Source of the DNA: Channallabes apus | Lineage: Eukaryota > Chordata > Actinopteri > Siluriformes > Clariidae | Length of the DNA: 64,000 nucleotides | Reading direction: 5' to 3' | Assembly: GCA_030522415.1 (NCBI GenBank) | Contig: CM060113.1 | Location: 13,460,065 to 13,524,064, forward strand | Shown: positions 10,193 through 22,400 of the stretch, in pieces | Layout of the letters: each line of letters begins with the position of its first letter | How positions within the stretch are numbered: the stretch's first letter is position 1 | Position numbers and translations under genes: made by a program | The notes under the pieces: model-generated | Database searches by the model: none | Seen by the model: only the letters and a program-made list of their open reading frames with translations | What the model was told of the DNA's origin: nothing

Positions 10193-10573
10193 GGGCGGCG
10201 CGGTGGTGTAGTGGTTAGCACTGTCGCCTTGCACCTCCAGGGTCTGGGTTCGATTCCCCGGCCAGGCTCGATTCCCGTCTCTGTGTGCATGGAGTTTGCA
10301 TGTTCTCCCCGTGCTTGGTGGGTTTCCACCGGGTACTCCGGTTTCCTCCCACAGTCCAAGGATATGCAGGTTAGGCTAATTGGCGTTCCTAAATTGCCCG
10401 TAGTGTGTGTGTGTGTGTGTGAGTGTGTGTACGTGTGTGTGCCCTGCGATGGATTGGCACCCTGTCCAGGGTGTACCCCGCCTAGTGCCCGAAGTCTCCT
10501 GGGATAGGCTCCAGGTCCCCCGCGACCCTGAACACAGGATTAAGCGGTATAGAAAATGAATGAATGAATGAAT
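10193..10573 (+). mobile_element. tRNA-derived SINE, young copy (first of a tandem pair)
   Basis: A tRNA-like head with pol III A box TGGTGTAGTGG (10204-10214) and B box GGTTCGATTCC (10247-10257). A unique body with a TG microsatellite follows, then a tail ending in (GAAT)n. It is flanked by AATACTTTAA at 10183-10192 and 10574-10583. It is nearly identical to the copy at 50369-50746, so it is probably recent. Confidence 0.92.
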
Positions 10574-10583
10574 AATACTTTAA

Positions 10584-10948
10584 GGCGGCACGGTGGTGTA
10601 GTGGTTAGCACTGTCGCCTTGCACCTCCAGGGTCTGGGTTCGATTCCCCGGCCAGGCTCGATTCCTGTCTCTGTGTGCATGGAGTTTGCATGTTCTCCCC
10701 ATGCTTGGTGGGTTTCCTCCGGGTACTCTGGTTTCCTCCCACAGTCCAAAGATATGCAGATTAGGCAAATTGGCGTTACCAAATTGACCGTAGTAGTGTA
10801 TGAATGTGTGTATGTGTGTGTGCCCTGCGATGGATTGGCACCCTGTCCAGGGTGTACCCCGCCTTGTGCCCTAAGCCTCCTGGGATAGGCTCCAGGCGAC
10901 CCTGTATATAAGGATAAAGCGGTATGGAAGATGAATGAATGAATGAAT
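10584..10948 (+). mobile_element. tRNA-derived SINE (second of a tandem pair)
   Basis: Same family and strand as the preceding copy, with a somewhat different TG block and tail. It is flanked by AATACTTTAA at 10574-10583 and 10949-10958, so the 10-bp duplication appears three times around the pair. Confidence 0.92.
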
Positions 10949-11179
10949 AATACTTTAATTTAATTTAAAAAATCTATCTAATCAATAGGTCTGTACTATT
11001 TCATATGCGTGCAACTGTAAAAGTAATGCACGAAGAAAAAAACGTCTGTATTTCTTACTTTAGTAAAATATAATAGTGTATGCTTCGTAATGGTATTAGT
11101 TTTGTTTTAATAAATTTTAAATATTAAATTTTTGCACCGTGAAATTTCCCCAACAATTACGTTGCCAGGGGAACGCATG

Positions 11180-11400
11180 AAGGAAGTGACGTCTTCGTTG
11201 AAGGGATTTTTTTTGTCGACGGAAATGACGTTCCCTTCACGTGATCAGGGAGTAGGGTGTAGGGTTCACCCATTAAAGTATACCGTGGAACGGGACGCAG
11301 CCAGATATGTCCTGTGGGAGGGCCTTTTATTCTGAACGCCGCCATTTTTTTTTGTTTATTCACGGTTGCTGTGTTCACGCTTCCGGGGAAACACTGAAGC
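11180..11400 (+). promoter_or_regulatory. Probable uvssa promoter (CpG-rich, TATA-less)
   Basis: A local CpG-rich patch with clustered housekeeping-promoter motifs: a CRE (TGACGTCT, 11187-11194), a half-CRE (TGACGTT, 11226-11232), a CACGTG E-box (11238-11243), a YY1-type CGCCGCCATTTT (11337-11348) and an ETS site CTTCCGG (11380-11386). It lies about 1.8 kb upstream of the first coding exon and just before a good splice donor at 11502. Confidence 0.55.
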
Positions 11401-11501
11401 AGGAAAATAGCATTTATGACAGCTTTATTTCGGAAGAAATATGTTGTGTTTTCTCGTGTTGTAAAAGTATGACCTTGTTGTAGGTCTGACTTTCCTACAC
11501 G
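11350..11501 (+). other. uvssa: Probable non-coding exon 1 of uvssa
   Basis: Sequence downstream of the promoter cluster ends at a strong donor, CACG|GTAAGC (GT at 11502). The next acceptor in the correct direction is at 13189, just before the uvssa start codon. The 5' boundary is a guess. A spliced transcript would settle it. Confidence 0.45.
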
Positions 11502-12017
11502 GTAAGCAGCAAAAGTCAAATTACTACAAAAAGAGCTCGTGGGGTTTAGTGAGTAAACAAGTGCAGGTCAAGCTCCAGTGATCATTTTCTTAATGTCTTT
11601 ATTGGTACTGGCACAAACACTGGTGCTGACACTGGAACAAACACTGGTACTGGTACTGTTACTGGACAGTTTGGCGATCAGTGCTGATATCCTGATAATT
11701 TATATTCCTGCTGTAGATGGATAAATTGTGTCCTGATAATTGTGTTTCCAATAATTCAATTTAGTTTGTGTTTTTTTCTTCTTCTATAATACTATATGCT
11801 CTATATCAGATCAAGACTCACTTTACTGTTTTCATGATAAAGCAGTAGTTGAGCAGTTTTCACAATTGTTTCTTATAAGAAACAATCCACTCCTTTTCCC
11901 ATTTCCTGCATAAACACTAAGATGTAAAAAAATTTTGTGTTGATTTTAGCAATTAAAATGTAATATAAGTGACTGACTTAGCAAATTAGCCCTGTTCCTT
12001 ATATGGTGATCTAGATA

Positions 12018-12722
12018 CACAGATTAGCTGTAACATTATGACTATCTGCACTAATATTGAGTAGGTCCCTAGCTTTGGCCAATCAAGACATCAAAACCAC
12101 TAGACCCTTTGAAGGTGTGCTGCGGTATCTGGCATCATGCTCATGAAGTGGATTGGACTTGTTTTCCCCAGCACATCAAACAAAGGCTTGACTGATGCTT
12201 AACTGACCAACACTTCAGACTTCTTGTTGTTGTGTTCCATTTTTGCAGTGTGGCTGGGCAGGGTCATTATCCTACTGAAAGAGGTTGCTGCAATCACAGA
12301 ATACTGTTTCTAGGAAGATATGTACTTGGTCAGCAACAATATTTAGGTATATGTCAAAGTAGCATTGAAATGAAGATCAAAGGCCTGATGTTTTGCAGCA
12401 GAACACTGCCAGGACATCATACTGCATCACCGCTCCCCAAGCTTCAGTGAGCCTTGGCCGCCCATGACCCTGTCGCCGGCTCCCTTGTTTTCCTTCCTTG
12501 GACCAGTTTTGGTAAGTCCGAACCAGGAACATCCCACAGCTGCAGTTTTGAAGTTGCTCTGACCCAGTCAAACTTTACGATTGCCCTTTTTTTTCTACAA
12601 AATGTTGCATAATAAATACTGCGTAATTTATCCTACCTACTTCCAGGTGCCATTGTAACAAGAAAATCAATGTTCTTCACGTCACCTGTCAGTGGCCATA
12701 ATGTTATGGCTGATCAGTCTAT
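12018..12722 (-). mobile_element. Internally deleted Tc1-like relic
   Basis: The ends are inverted (gtaacattatgac near 12029 and ccataatgttatggctgatcag near 12697-12716). Minus-strand fragments of a transposase remain: GSRRQGHGRPRL and a TYQNWSKEG-type helix-turn-helix segment at 12377-12571. Stops and deletions make it inactive. It lies in the first intron of uvssa. Confidence 0.75.
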
Positions 12723-13189
12723 ACTGTAATTATAAGATACGATATATCTTTATTTGTGCCACAGTGGGTAAATTTCAGTTACAACAGCAAAGAAAAATGT
12801 TTTTAAACAATATTTTTTTCTTTTTCTTTCGTATTTATACACTGTACTTTCCCTCCATTGTTTGCACAAATATTTTTACACACCACAGTGTATGAATACA
12901 AAATAAAAAAACAACAACACAGAGGTTACACTTTCAATTAAATTGCATTAGGTAATACAAGATTGCACAGTTTAAAATGGTGTTATTGCACAGTTGAATG
13001 TATTGTCTGTTAAAGGTACTGTTTATTGATTGAGATTTCCTTAGAATAAACTGCTGTTGCCTGTCTGTGCATCATTTTGCGTTGTGCTCAGCCTGTCACA
13101 TAATGTCACGGGTTGTAAAACCTTAGAATTACTGCCACTGTCTTTTTTTTTTTTTTAAATAATCTTTTCCACGTTGATGTGTGAAACAG

Positions 13190-13336
13190 CTTAGTGCCAG
13201 GAGTCCTCCCAAAGTGGTAGAACAGAATGGATCAAGAAAAGCGAGATAGGTTGTCAGAGTTGGTGGAGGAACTGACTACTTCTGGTGAACCACAGCTGAA
13301 TCAAGCAAAAATGAAAGAAGTGAAGAATATTTGCAA
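13190..13336 (+). CDS. uvssa: uvssa exon with start codon (residues 1-37)
   Basis: The acceptor GTGAAACAG ends at 13189 and 37 bases of 5' UTR precede the ATG at 13227. The peptide starts [20 protein letters not shown], close to the vertebrate UVSSA N-terminus. The donor is AA|GTACGA, splitting Lys37. Confidence 0.9.
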
Positions 13337-16300
13337 GTACGAAGGTTTTTATTGACTGACATGCATGCATTGTGATGAATATTGCAATGGGTTTGCTGAA
13401 CAAATCCAGTTTTCATACCAAGTGTGCATGATACCTACTGTATATGTGATGTCATCCTGAATAACCCTTCCTCTGTACAGGCTTTCCAATGACTACATTG
13501 ATCACTTCTATCACCGTGTCATGATCCAGCTGAATCAGGATCACGCCGAGGTTCGCTTCTCTGCCTTCCAGATGACTACTGAGCTTTTCAGCCGTTCGCA
13601 TCACTTCAGAGCTCTTTTGGTGACCAACCTTCAGGAGTTCCTGGAACTAACGGTAGAGACGGACGTTGAGCAGCCGCTGCCTCCGCCAAAAGAGGTGGCC
13701 AGGAAGCTGAAGACCCAAGCCATACAGACTATACAGGCCTGGCAGAATATATATGGGGAAGCCTACAAGAAGCTGGCTTTGGGTTATCACTTTCTGAAGC
13801 AAGTTAAAAAGGTTAATTATGTCAGATGCTTAAATATAAATGACATGCCTACTTAAACCCAGGCTCAGTGCTGTGAAAAGGATCATCAAACAAATTTTAA
13901 TATTACTGTGGTTTGCTGAAAATGGTTTTGTAACCCTTTCTAGGCAGATACATGTCAATTTAGAAAATTTTTGAATTTGTTTATATAGCAGCATAACATG
14001 TTGCCTTTTGAGATCTATTAGAATGCCTTATTTGTCAGACAAGTTTTCTTTAAATGTTTTCTCAATTTAACAGGTCTGGCAGTAATCACGTCTGAGTGTA
14101 AAATGTGAACTTTAACTTAGCTTTCCAAAAAAAAAAATAGTTTAATCACAGTTCTTTAGCAATCATTTAGTGATTTAGCGACGGGGGGGCAATTACCTTT
14201 TTTGGGCCAGGTAGGTTTGAATAACTTCAATAACAAAAACTCTTGTTCTGTTTTAAAAGATTTCCTATTTGCTTCTGTTCATTTTAAGATACGAGGTAAA
14301 ATAACTAAGAAATCTTGAGAAGAACATAACTGGATAAGGGTCCTAGACTTTTTGATAGGACACAAGTAGAATTGACAATAATTAAGCATGTTGTGAATAA
14401 GCATCCTGGTATAAGCACAGGACAGTTTATAGATTGTCACCCTGTCCAGGTCCAGGCCTGCCGCAACCCTGAACAGGAAAAAGCATTATAGAACATGAAT
14501 AGAATTAAATGGTTGTTATCCATTAAATATATTTTTCAGATCTTTTATTATTTTATGTACAGGTTTCCTATCCATGTGCCATTCCCCAGGTAGTTAATTT
14601 TTTTTTTATCATGTGTCCCTCCTCATTTTCCACAGGTAGACTTTCAAGATGTTGAAGCTCGAACGCTGTCTGAGCGAAGGAGACAGGAGGAAAAACAGCA
14701 AAGACTTGAGAGAATTTATAAGGAAAAGCTTGAAAAGGCCAAGCAGGAGATGGAAGGTAGTGCTTGTGTTGTTATAGCTTTTGAAGTATTATGAAATGAA
14801 TACGTCAGTTTATTTAAGCTGCTTGAGTACATTTTGTGACTGCATTAACATTTAAAAAAATATATATAAATTACTTTCCCCCCAGAATTGACTCCGGAGA
14901 TTGAGGAATCATTGACTGAGATGAACAACTGCCTGAGCTTGATCATGCCAGACAGTTTTAATTTTTTTAGCACAGAGAAGACCATTGAAGTTAGCAGTGA
15001 ACAAAACAAGGACACAGATGTTTCCGATGAAAAGCCTTGCTGCAGCAAAGACCTTAAAGAGGGTGGAAAGACAGCAGAGACAACTAAAGGGGAAGAGGGA
15101 GAAGAGGAGAAAGAGGAAACTAGTGGCGAGAGCGACATGGAGGAGGCTGTGCACGAGGATGTGTTCATCCGCAGCTCTGGGCTGATGTCCCATTCTTATC
15201 GACTGGATCTGAGTGTGTCCTCAGGTTGGTTGATTTTTCGCCTCCTGTCCACATTAAAGTAAAACATGTCCACGGCCACAACTTTTTTTTTTGTTGGGTC
15301 TCGATGCATTCTTCTAGTCGCCTCTTTGGCAAAATGTAGAAGACATGATCATACAGAGCTGTGAACATGTACTGTATTTGCCCTATTTTCCTATTATTTT
15401 TTTTGCATATTTGTCATACTTGAATGATTCAGGTCATTAAACAAATATTAATATTACACAAATATAACCGAAGTATATCCAAACTGCAGTTTTTAAATAG
15501 TGATTTCATTTAATTTCAAGAGGAAAAAAGCTGACCAAACCTACTGTACCTGACTCTTTAAAGTAATTGCTCATAAAACTCTTTTTTTATATAACATTAC
15601 ATTAACAACAATTACAGTGGAACCTCGGATTACGAGCATAATTTGTTCCGGAAGGGGGTTCGTATTCCAAAACATTCGTAAACCAAATAAAATTATCCCA
15701 TAAGAAATAATGGAAACTTAAATTATTCATTCCACAGCCCAAAAAAATAAGCTTTTAAAAAAAAGTAAAAATAAATCCAGACTGATAAGTATTTCCGTTT
15801 GTGCACGCAGGCGCTCTGTGTGTGTCTGTGTGTGTGTGTCTGTGTGTGTGAGGCTAGAGTAAGTAGAGACTCTTGCTTTCAGCCCCACCTGTCTCCCCCT
15901 TCTCATCTTACACAGTAAAACTTTCTCCTCTCGTCTGACTTAAACACACACACACACATTAATGGAAAGACTGTTGTCGGGCTATAGTACAAAATTTCGG
16001 GTAGATCCTGCACTTAAATCCAACAAAAAAAAAAAACTACTGAAGAACAAAACTCAGGGTCTATATCCAGCTTACATCTCGCATTCGCGTTCACACACAC
16101 TGGACTGCATTACCCACAATGCATCTCCCGCACTGGACTATGCTTCCGTAAACAGCGGTCATAAATCAACGTCTCTCTCCCGCTACACTGTTTTTAAAAT
16201 TAGCAATAAATAATTTTTTTTTTTTTAAATTAGCAATAAACATCGCTAATGACACTCATTTGAACGCATACTAACGGAATCACTGCTGTAAAGTAAAACA

Positions 16301-16417
16301 AACAAACAAATGAACCACACTTTACCTCTGAAAAGAATCGCGACAGAGCAGAGTTTCTCTCTCGCCTTAATGTCTGTGCGTGTGTGTGTCTGTGTGTGTT
16401 TGTGGGGCAGGGAGGTC

Positions 16418-16458
<41 letters not shown>

Positions 16459-19400
16459 AGCTGGCACAGTGTCAAATTACGCTCACACACATACACACCG
16501 CTTTGAGCTGAGGAAGAAAATGGATTTTTAACCTCTGTATTGAGAATTTCTTTTGATTTACTCGCGCGCACACACGTGTGTTATAAGAAACAGTACACGC
16601 GCTTCCGAACACAAAATAAAATATGTTTTACACACAAACGTAGTCACAGTGTTCTAGTAAACAGTACACGCATGCACGGGTGTTGATTATACCAGTAAGA
16701 GACGAGCACTAAGACCCAGCAGGGGAGACGATTACCCACTATTCCACAGCACAAGAGAGAGATAAACTGTAGGCTCGTCACATGACGCTGGGCGTCAAAA
16801 CAAGAATTACATGCGTGACACATGATACTCAGTGCTCGTAAACCAAGACAATGCTCGGTTTTCAAGTCTAAACTTATTTAAAATCTTTGCTCGTCTTGCG
16901 GAACACTCGTAAACCGTGTTACTCGTAATCCGAGGTTCCACTGTATATATTTTAATTTCCCCAGTACGCCACAAGTTAAAGTGAAGAACAAAAAACAAAA
17001 GCAATGACACTATAAGCCTGTATCTGAGAAACAATCTAAACATTAGAGCTCAAAGTAAATTGCAATTAATAAAGTTATGTGTGTCTGAATGAGTAACACT
17101 AGCATAAAGCATCACGTCCAGGTAATGACTGTTACTTGATTAACTGTAACAAGATGAGCCATTTAGCACAAAATATTGAGCCTAATTTGTCAAGCTGAAC
17201 ACAAACAGATTTATTCGTAAATCGTTTGTAGGCGCAATTAAAAGAAATTAGGTATTCATGAAAACCTTGTTATTTCAGGGTAAAAAATTTGAGTTTGTAT
17301 CCTACTCATACCGTTTAGTGTGTTTGAATTTGCAAACAAAAGGAATAATGTAAATCTTGATCGATCAGCTTTGAATCATATAAACAATGAGTTTCATGAT
17401 GAGCACTATTACATATATAGCACTGTGCAAAAGTCTTGAGGCACCCACCATTTATTCCTATTTTTCTTCAAAAGAGCCAAACGTTCCTGTATTTTTAATG
17501 TAATGTCTTGAGGAATTGTTCTCCAGATTTCCTGAAGACCCAATCCTGACCAGTTTCAGAGGAATGTTTTGTCTTTGTTAAGCCACACAGTGACCTATGA
17601 ATCATTCAAGCACTTGAAGGCATGAACCAGTGAGAAACATTTGCAGATGATGACGGGTGATCAGTATGGTGATTAGTATGCTGGTGATGCTGAATGCTGA
17701 GTGGTGGTAACACTGAGATGAGAGGGGAAATGAGGCTGCAGCTGGGGTTGTTGCAATTTTTAAATTGAATCTTTAGGGACTTTGCAGCCTGTCATAGTAA
17801 AACATTATGTAAATTACATTAAAATATGTATAAAATAATTTTATTTATTATGAAGAAATGATGGATGGCTCAGGACTTTTGCACATTGCTCTAGATTATG
17901 TTGTCATGTTTAAATAGTGTTTCATTTATACATACAAATTTAATGAGTAAAATTATTAAAAGAGATTTGATTAAATGAAACTTAAAGGTCAGTTCTGTTA
18001 ACTGTTAAATATGAACAAAGTCATTCGGTTAAAAAATGCTGCTGTATGAAACATACAAAACATATACAAACCACGTATAAATACTATTTTTATGGAACCT
18101 TCATTTATAGCTGTTCATGACTTCATTGGCGTCCAGTTTGGTATGTCTCATGCTACAGTATGAAGTATGCTCCTCAGGATTCACTGTACATGCTGTCTTC
18201 TCTTACTTACTGACATCAGGGAGGGCTAACAGTCATGTAGAGACTTTTATGAATCCTGCAAAAAGTTTAAATATTTACAACCAACCAAACTAAGAGTTTG
18301 ATTTTAGTATTAAAGCCAGTATACATGAAATAATCCATTAATTCATTTTATGAAAAGAGAGTGATTTATACAGTATATTGTTGATCAAAGACAAGTTATT
18401 ATAAGATTGTTTAGGTAAGTGTGACATAACATGGTTGATTTATTATTATTTTTAAATCTCTCTTCACAGATTTGAATGTGAAGGAGACTGAGGAGAATGA
18501 AGCAGTTGTCAACACTATGAAAGATTTGCACAGACTCATCAGTAATAAATACCTCCCTGCCATCCAGTCCTGGATTCAGGTAGACCTACATAGACTTAAT
18601 TGTATTACCTAGAATAAGATAAACTGAGGAAGTTATGGTAATAGCATTTGTCTTTGCAAAAAATTTCAGATTTGCATTTATTGCAATGTGTATATTTGTA
18701 TACATCTCATTTTCTTATATACAGTTTTATGCAACCGATGCAGCAAGCTAGTAAGAAGAATTTACAAATGTTCATACACTGTTACTTGACATTTGAATTT
18801 AAAACATCGATTTTAATTTACCACAAAGCAGCAGTTTTTGTGTGGGTACAATTACTGATCTGTATTTGTGCACAGTTCAGCTTAATTCTATTTATTTAAA
18901 ATAGTAAAAGAAAATTAACTAAGAATAATATAAAAATAACTTGGTAATTTTGGCGTGTACATACCCTTCAAGTTTCCTCAGATCTGAGGTCAGAATGAAT
19001 ATCTAAAGCCCTGAGGCTTTGGGACATTTCTCAGGTGAAGAATTGTCATAAGGCCTATCATGTGCAGTGCTTAATACTGTAAATCTTATGACTCCTCAAA
19101 TCTTTCTAACAGTGAATAACAACAGGCTCCTCTTAAGTAGCTAACTGAGGATCTGAAAATGAATTAATTAAATTCTTGCAGTTAGGTTACAATTAAGGCA
19201 AACAAGTATAAAGGGAAGAATTAAATCCAGGAAAATCAACAAGCTCTTGGAGTGTTAAAAAACAAACAAACATGCTAAACAGATCGGCTTCTACAAAAGA
19301 AGAGTTATCCAAAACTTTAAAATCTACATGAACTACTGCAAGAAACACAGGCAGAAGATTTTGGATTGGCCTCTTACAGTCCCCTCTTGAACATCATTCC

Positions 19401-22400
19401 CTGACTACATCAAGACTCCTAGCTGGCTTACAGTCTGATTCTATTCCAAAGTTTACTATGTTTTAGTACCAAATTCAATGTCAAGTAACAGTGCATGAAC
19501 GTTTGCAATTTTTTTTTACTAGCTTGCTGCAACATGTGCATAAAACCGTGCATAATTTTTTAGTGGTGCACACGTACCTTCATTCTCTAAGTAATTCGAA
19601 TTATGATTGAACTCCAGGTTTTTACAAAAGTCGGTGTGGAGGAGCAGTTGATGAAAAGAACCACTGACCTCAAAAAGTCTCTTGAGAAGGTTATGAGGAA
19701 ACATGATGAGCTTCATATAGACTACAAAGCAAGGCAGAGAAGAGTGGTGAGTCACCTTAAAGTTTTCTTCTTTCGGTATGCAAATGCTGACTGCCACAGT
19801 GTCCCTTTTTTTGTATGTTTCAATGACTTTGCCAAGGGAGGGCGCCATTTCACAACACATGAGGATGATGCTTTGAGGACCTATTCAGGAGGAGATTTGC
19901 AATGAAACGATGGCGCTGTAATCTGAATTCTGCCATCTCTGCAGCATAACGATTTTAGGTCATTGATTCTGGAAATGCAGTATGGGCAAATGTTGTAGAT
20001 GCTGAATGTATCATATTTCACTAGAAGTCACATTCAAAGACATTAAAATTTCTCTATAATTCCAGGCACTCGGGTAAATCTCCAAAATGATGACAAATAA
20101 TCCCAAGTAAAGTGCCACAGCAATGAACAAATTGAACACTGAGCATTTGCAATTGTGCTGACTCTATCACTGAAGCACAATGCATCAGAACTGAGATTAG
20201 CTTCCCGAGTGAGGCAGGAGGCTGTTAATGGAGATCGGCGCGCTGCGGGGGCTGAATGGGACACACCTAGCAGCTAGGAGACACATCATTATGACACATG
20301 ATATCTGCCTTTAACTGAGCAAAAAGGAGCAAGCTTGTGAGCGTGAACGCAGGCAAGTGACAGTGACAAAGCGCCTTACTGCACCCTGGAACGGTTTATC
20401 ACTGTCAGCGGCCATTTCCAATGCAAAAAGCCAAAGCTTTGTGATAAAGCAACAACTTAAAGTCCTTTATCATAATTAGTTTTTCCTTTTTACCCTTAAA
20501 AGCATTCTATTACTTTATTTCCTTTATCGTGGCCCCGACATGGGATCGAATTTCTTTTTTCTTTTTTTCAGCTTGGTAAACTCCTGCTGTTAATACTGCT
20601 CAAATAAATGCAAGTTTAATTCTTATTTGTATCATTAGTTGCATTACAAGAAAAATTATTTCAGTGAAAGATGATCAGGGCTTGACTATCGACAGTAGCT
20701 AGGGCTGCACCATTTGATAAAAGAAAACCACATTGCAATTATTTTGACACATATTATGATTGCGATTTAAACTGCGATATTTAACCATTACATTGAAACC
20801 TATTTATGTATGTTAACCGGGATAAATAAAGGCAACCGGGATAAATAAAGGCACTAATGATCTAGTCAAGAGAATATTTGCAAATATGTATTTACTGCCT
20901 CAGAATATAAAAAAAAAATTAACAAATGAGACACCTGAAGGAGATAAATGTTATTATTACTATTATTATTATTATTACTACTATTACTACTACTATTAAC
21001 GATAATAATTAATGTATTTAGGATTTGTTATAAACTCCTACAGTGTGCATTAGATAAATGTAGCGATTGACATTTCAGCCAGGAATGTTCAGCTTTGCTA
21101 TGCTGCGATCGTACACCCTCCATGTAATTATTAGTCACGGGGAGAGGAGGGGTCGTGTTAAGCACCCTGAATTTGTAGAGCAGCCACCTTTTCAACTTCC
21201 CAAAAGAGGTGCACGTTTACCATTCGGCCAGGGGGAATACTGCATTGTTTACACCGATAAGGCATCTTATCAGGATGGTGTGGAAGAGCAATAATTGATG
21301 GGTCTCAGTGCGTTTTTTTTTTTCTCCCCCCCCATTGGCAAACGTAAGATAAACCATGTCTATCTAGGTTTCTTTCTTCATTCCAAACCTATCAGGGATT
21401 CTTTACAGTGTGTTTTGCAGGGCTTGTAGAAGGGTAATACCTTATTAAGTTGGATGTAAGCAAAAGGCTTCGCTATAAAGTACACATGATTGCATTTTGG
21501 ATCCTGGCTGGGGTAACTTTTTTGTTTTTACGTTTTTAAATGAAATGTTTCTTTATGTGTTCATTTAATTTTGTACTGTACTGTCTGAATTATTGTTACT
21601 TTTTTTTAGCATGCAATGTCACTTGTTTGTAATGCATTTGCTTGTCAAATGCATAGCTTGCCTGAATTGACCCTTAGGGCAAAACTCTTAGGGTTTCTCG
21701 GGGCTTTGAGGTCTCATTTACCGCAATCCCCAGGTGGCAGGAGGCTCTGAGAGCGGCCATTAAAATGTGGTATATTAAGAGACCTCCATCCATCAGCTAC
21801 TGTTTATCTACATCGCACACATTTTCAGCAACCATCACACCAATGTCACTTTTGCTTACCTTTGATCACTATTTAACCTTCATTTGACAGTCAGTAGCAG
21901 TAGATAGACTTTTTTTTTTTAAAACAATTTATAGAAGTTTTTTCATCTCATTTAAACAGAGCAAAACTGCACTTGAAAACATTAATATAATTGACCTAGT
22001 TGCATACTGTTGCAAACATCTGTTTCAATGATTTTTTTCTCTCTCTCTTTGTATTTCTGAGGTGCTTGTGCTAAGGTTATTTCGATTAAAGGCAGACAAT
22101 CCCCACCTACAAGAACATGCATCTCAAAATAGGCTTCTGCATTTTTACTACTATAATGTATGCAAAGTTGTGTGCTCCTAAAGTGAGTGCTGTCTTGAAG
22201 AGCCGTCTTTGTGGCAAAGGAAAGTTAAATTATCTCCAGAGACAATAGCGGGCGACTTCACAAGGTTCTCTGTTTCGGGGTTGCCCGGTGCGCTTTCGTG
22301 AGCCTCCGAGCATTTCATTCCATTCAGTAGCTGGCGAGCCTGCCAGTCCATACACCTGAGTTATTGGTTTGCTGTAATAATTTGCAAGACCTTCCCGGTA

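Noticed and set aside
10204..10257. tRNA genes at A/B-box sequences (also 7900, 43736, 50380, 63200)
   Set aside because: The boxes are tRNA-like, but the sequences cannot form a complete cloverleaf with an acceptor stem and continue into SINE bodies.
10211..10888. Open frames such as those encoding MVSTVALHLQG-type peptides
   Set aside because: These lie inside SINE copies and recur wherever the SINE occurs. They are not genes.
13806..13856. Extension of the uvssa exon to the in-frame stop at 13856
   Set aside because: Family sequence stops at 13811 and resumes at 14636. The extra residues are intronic read-through.
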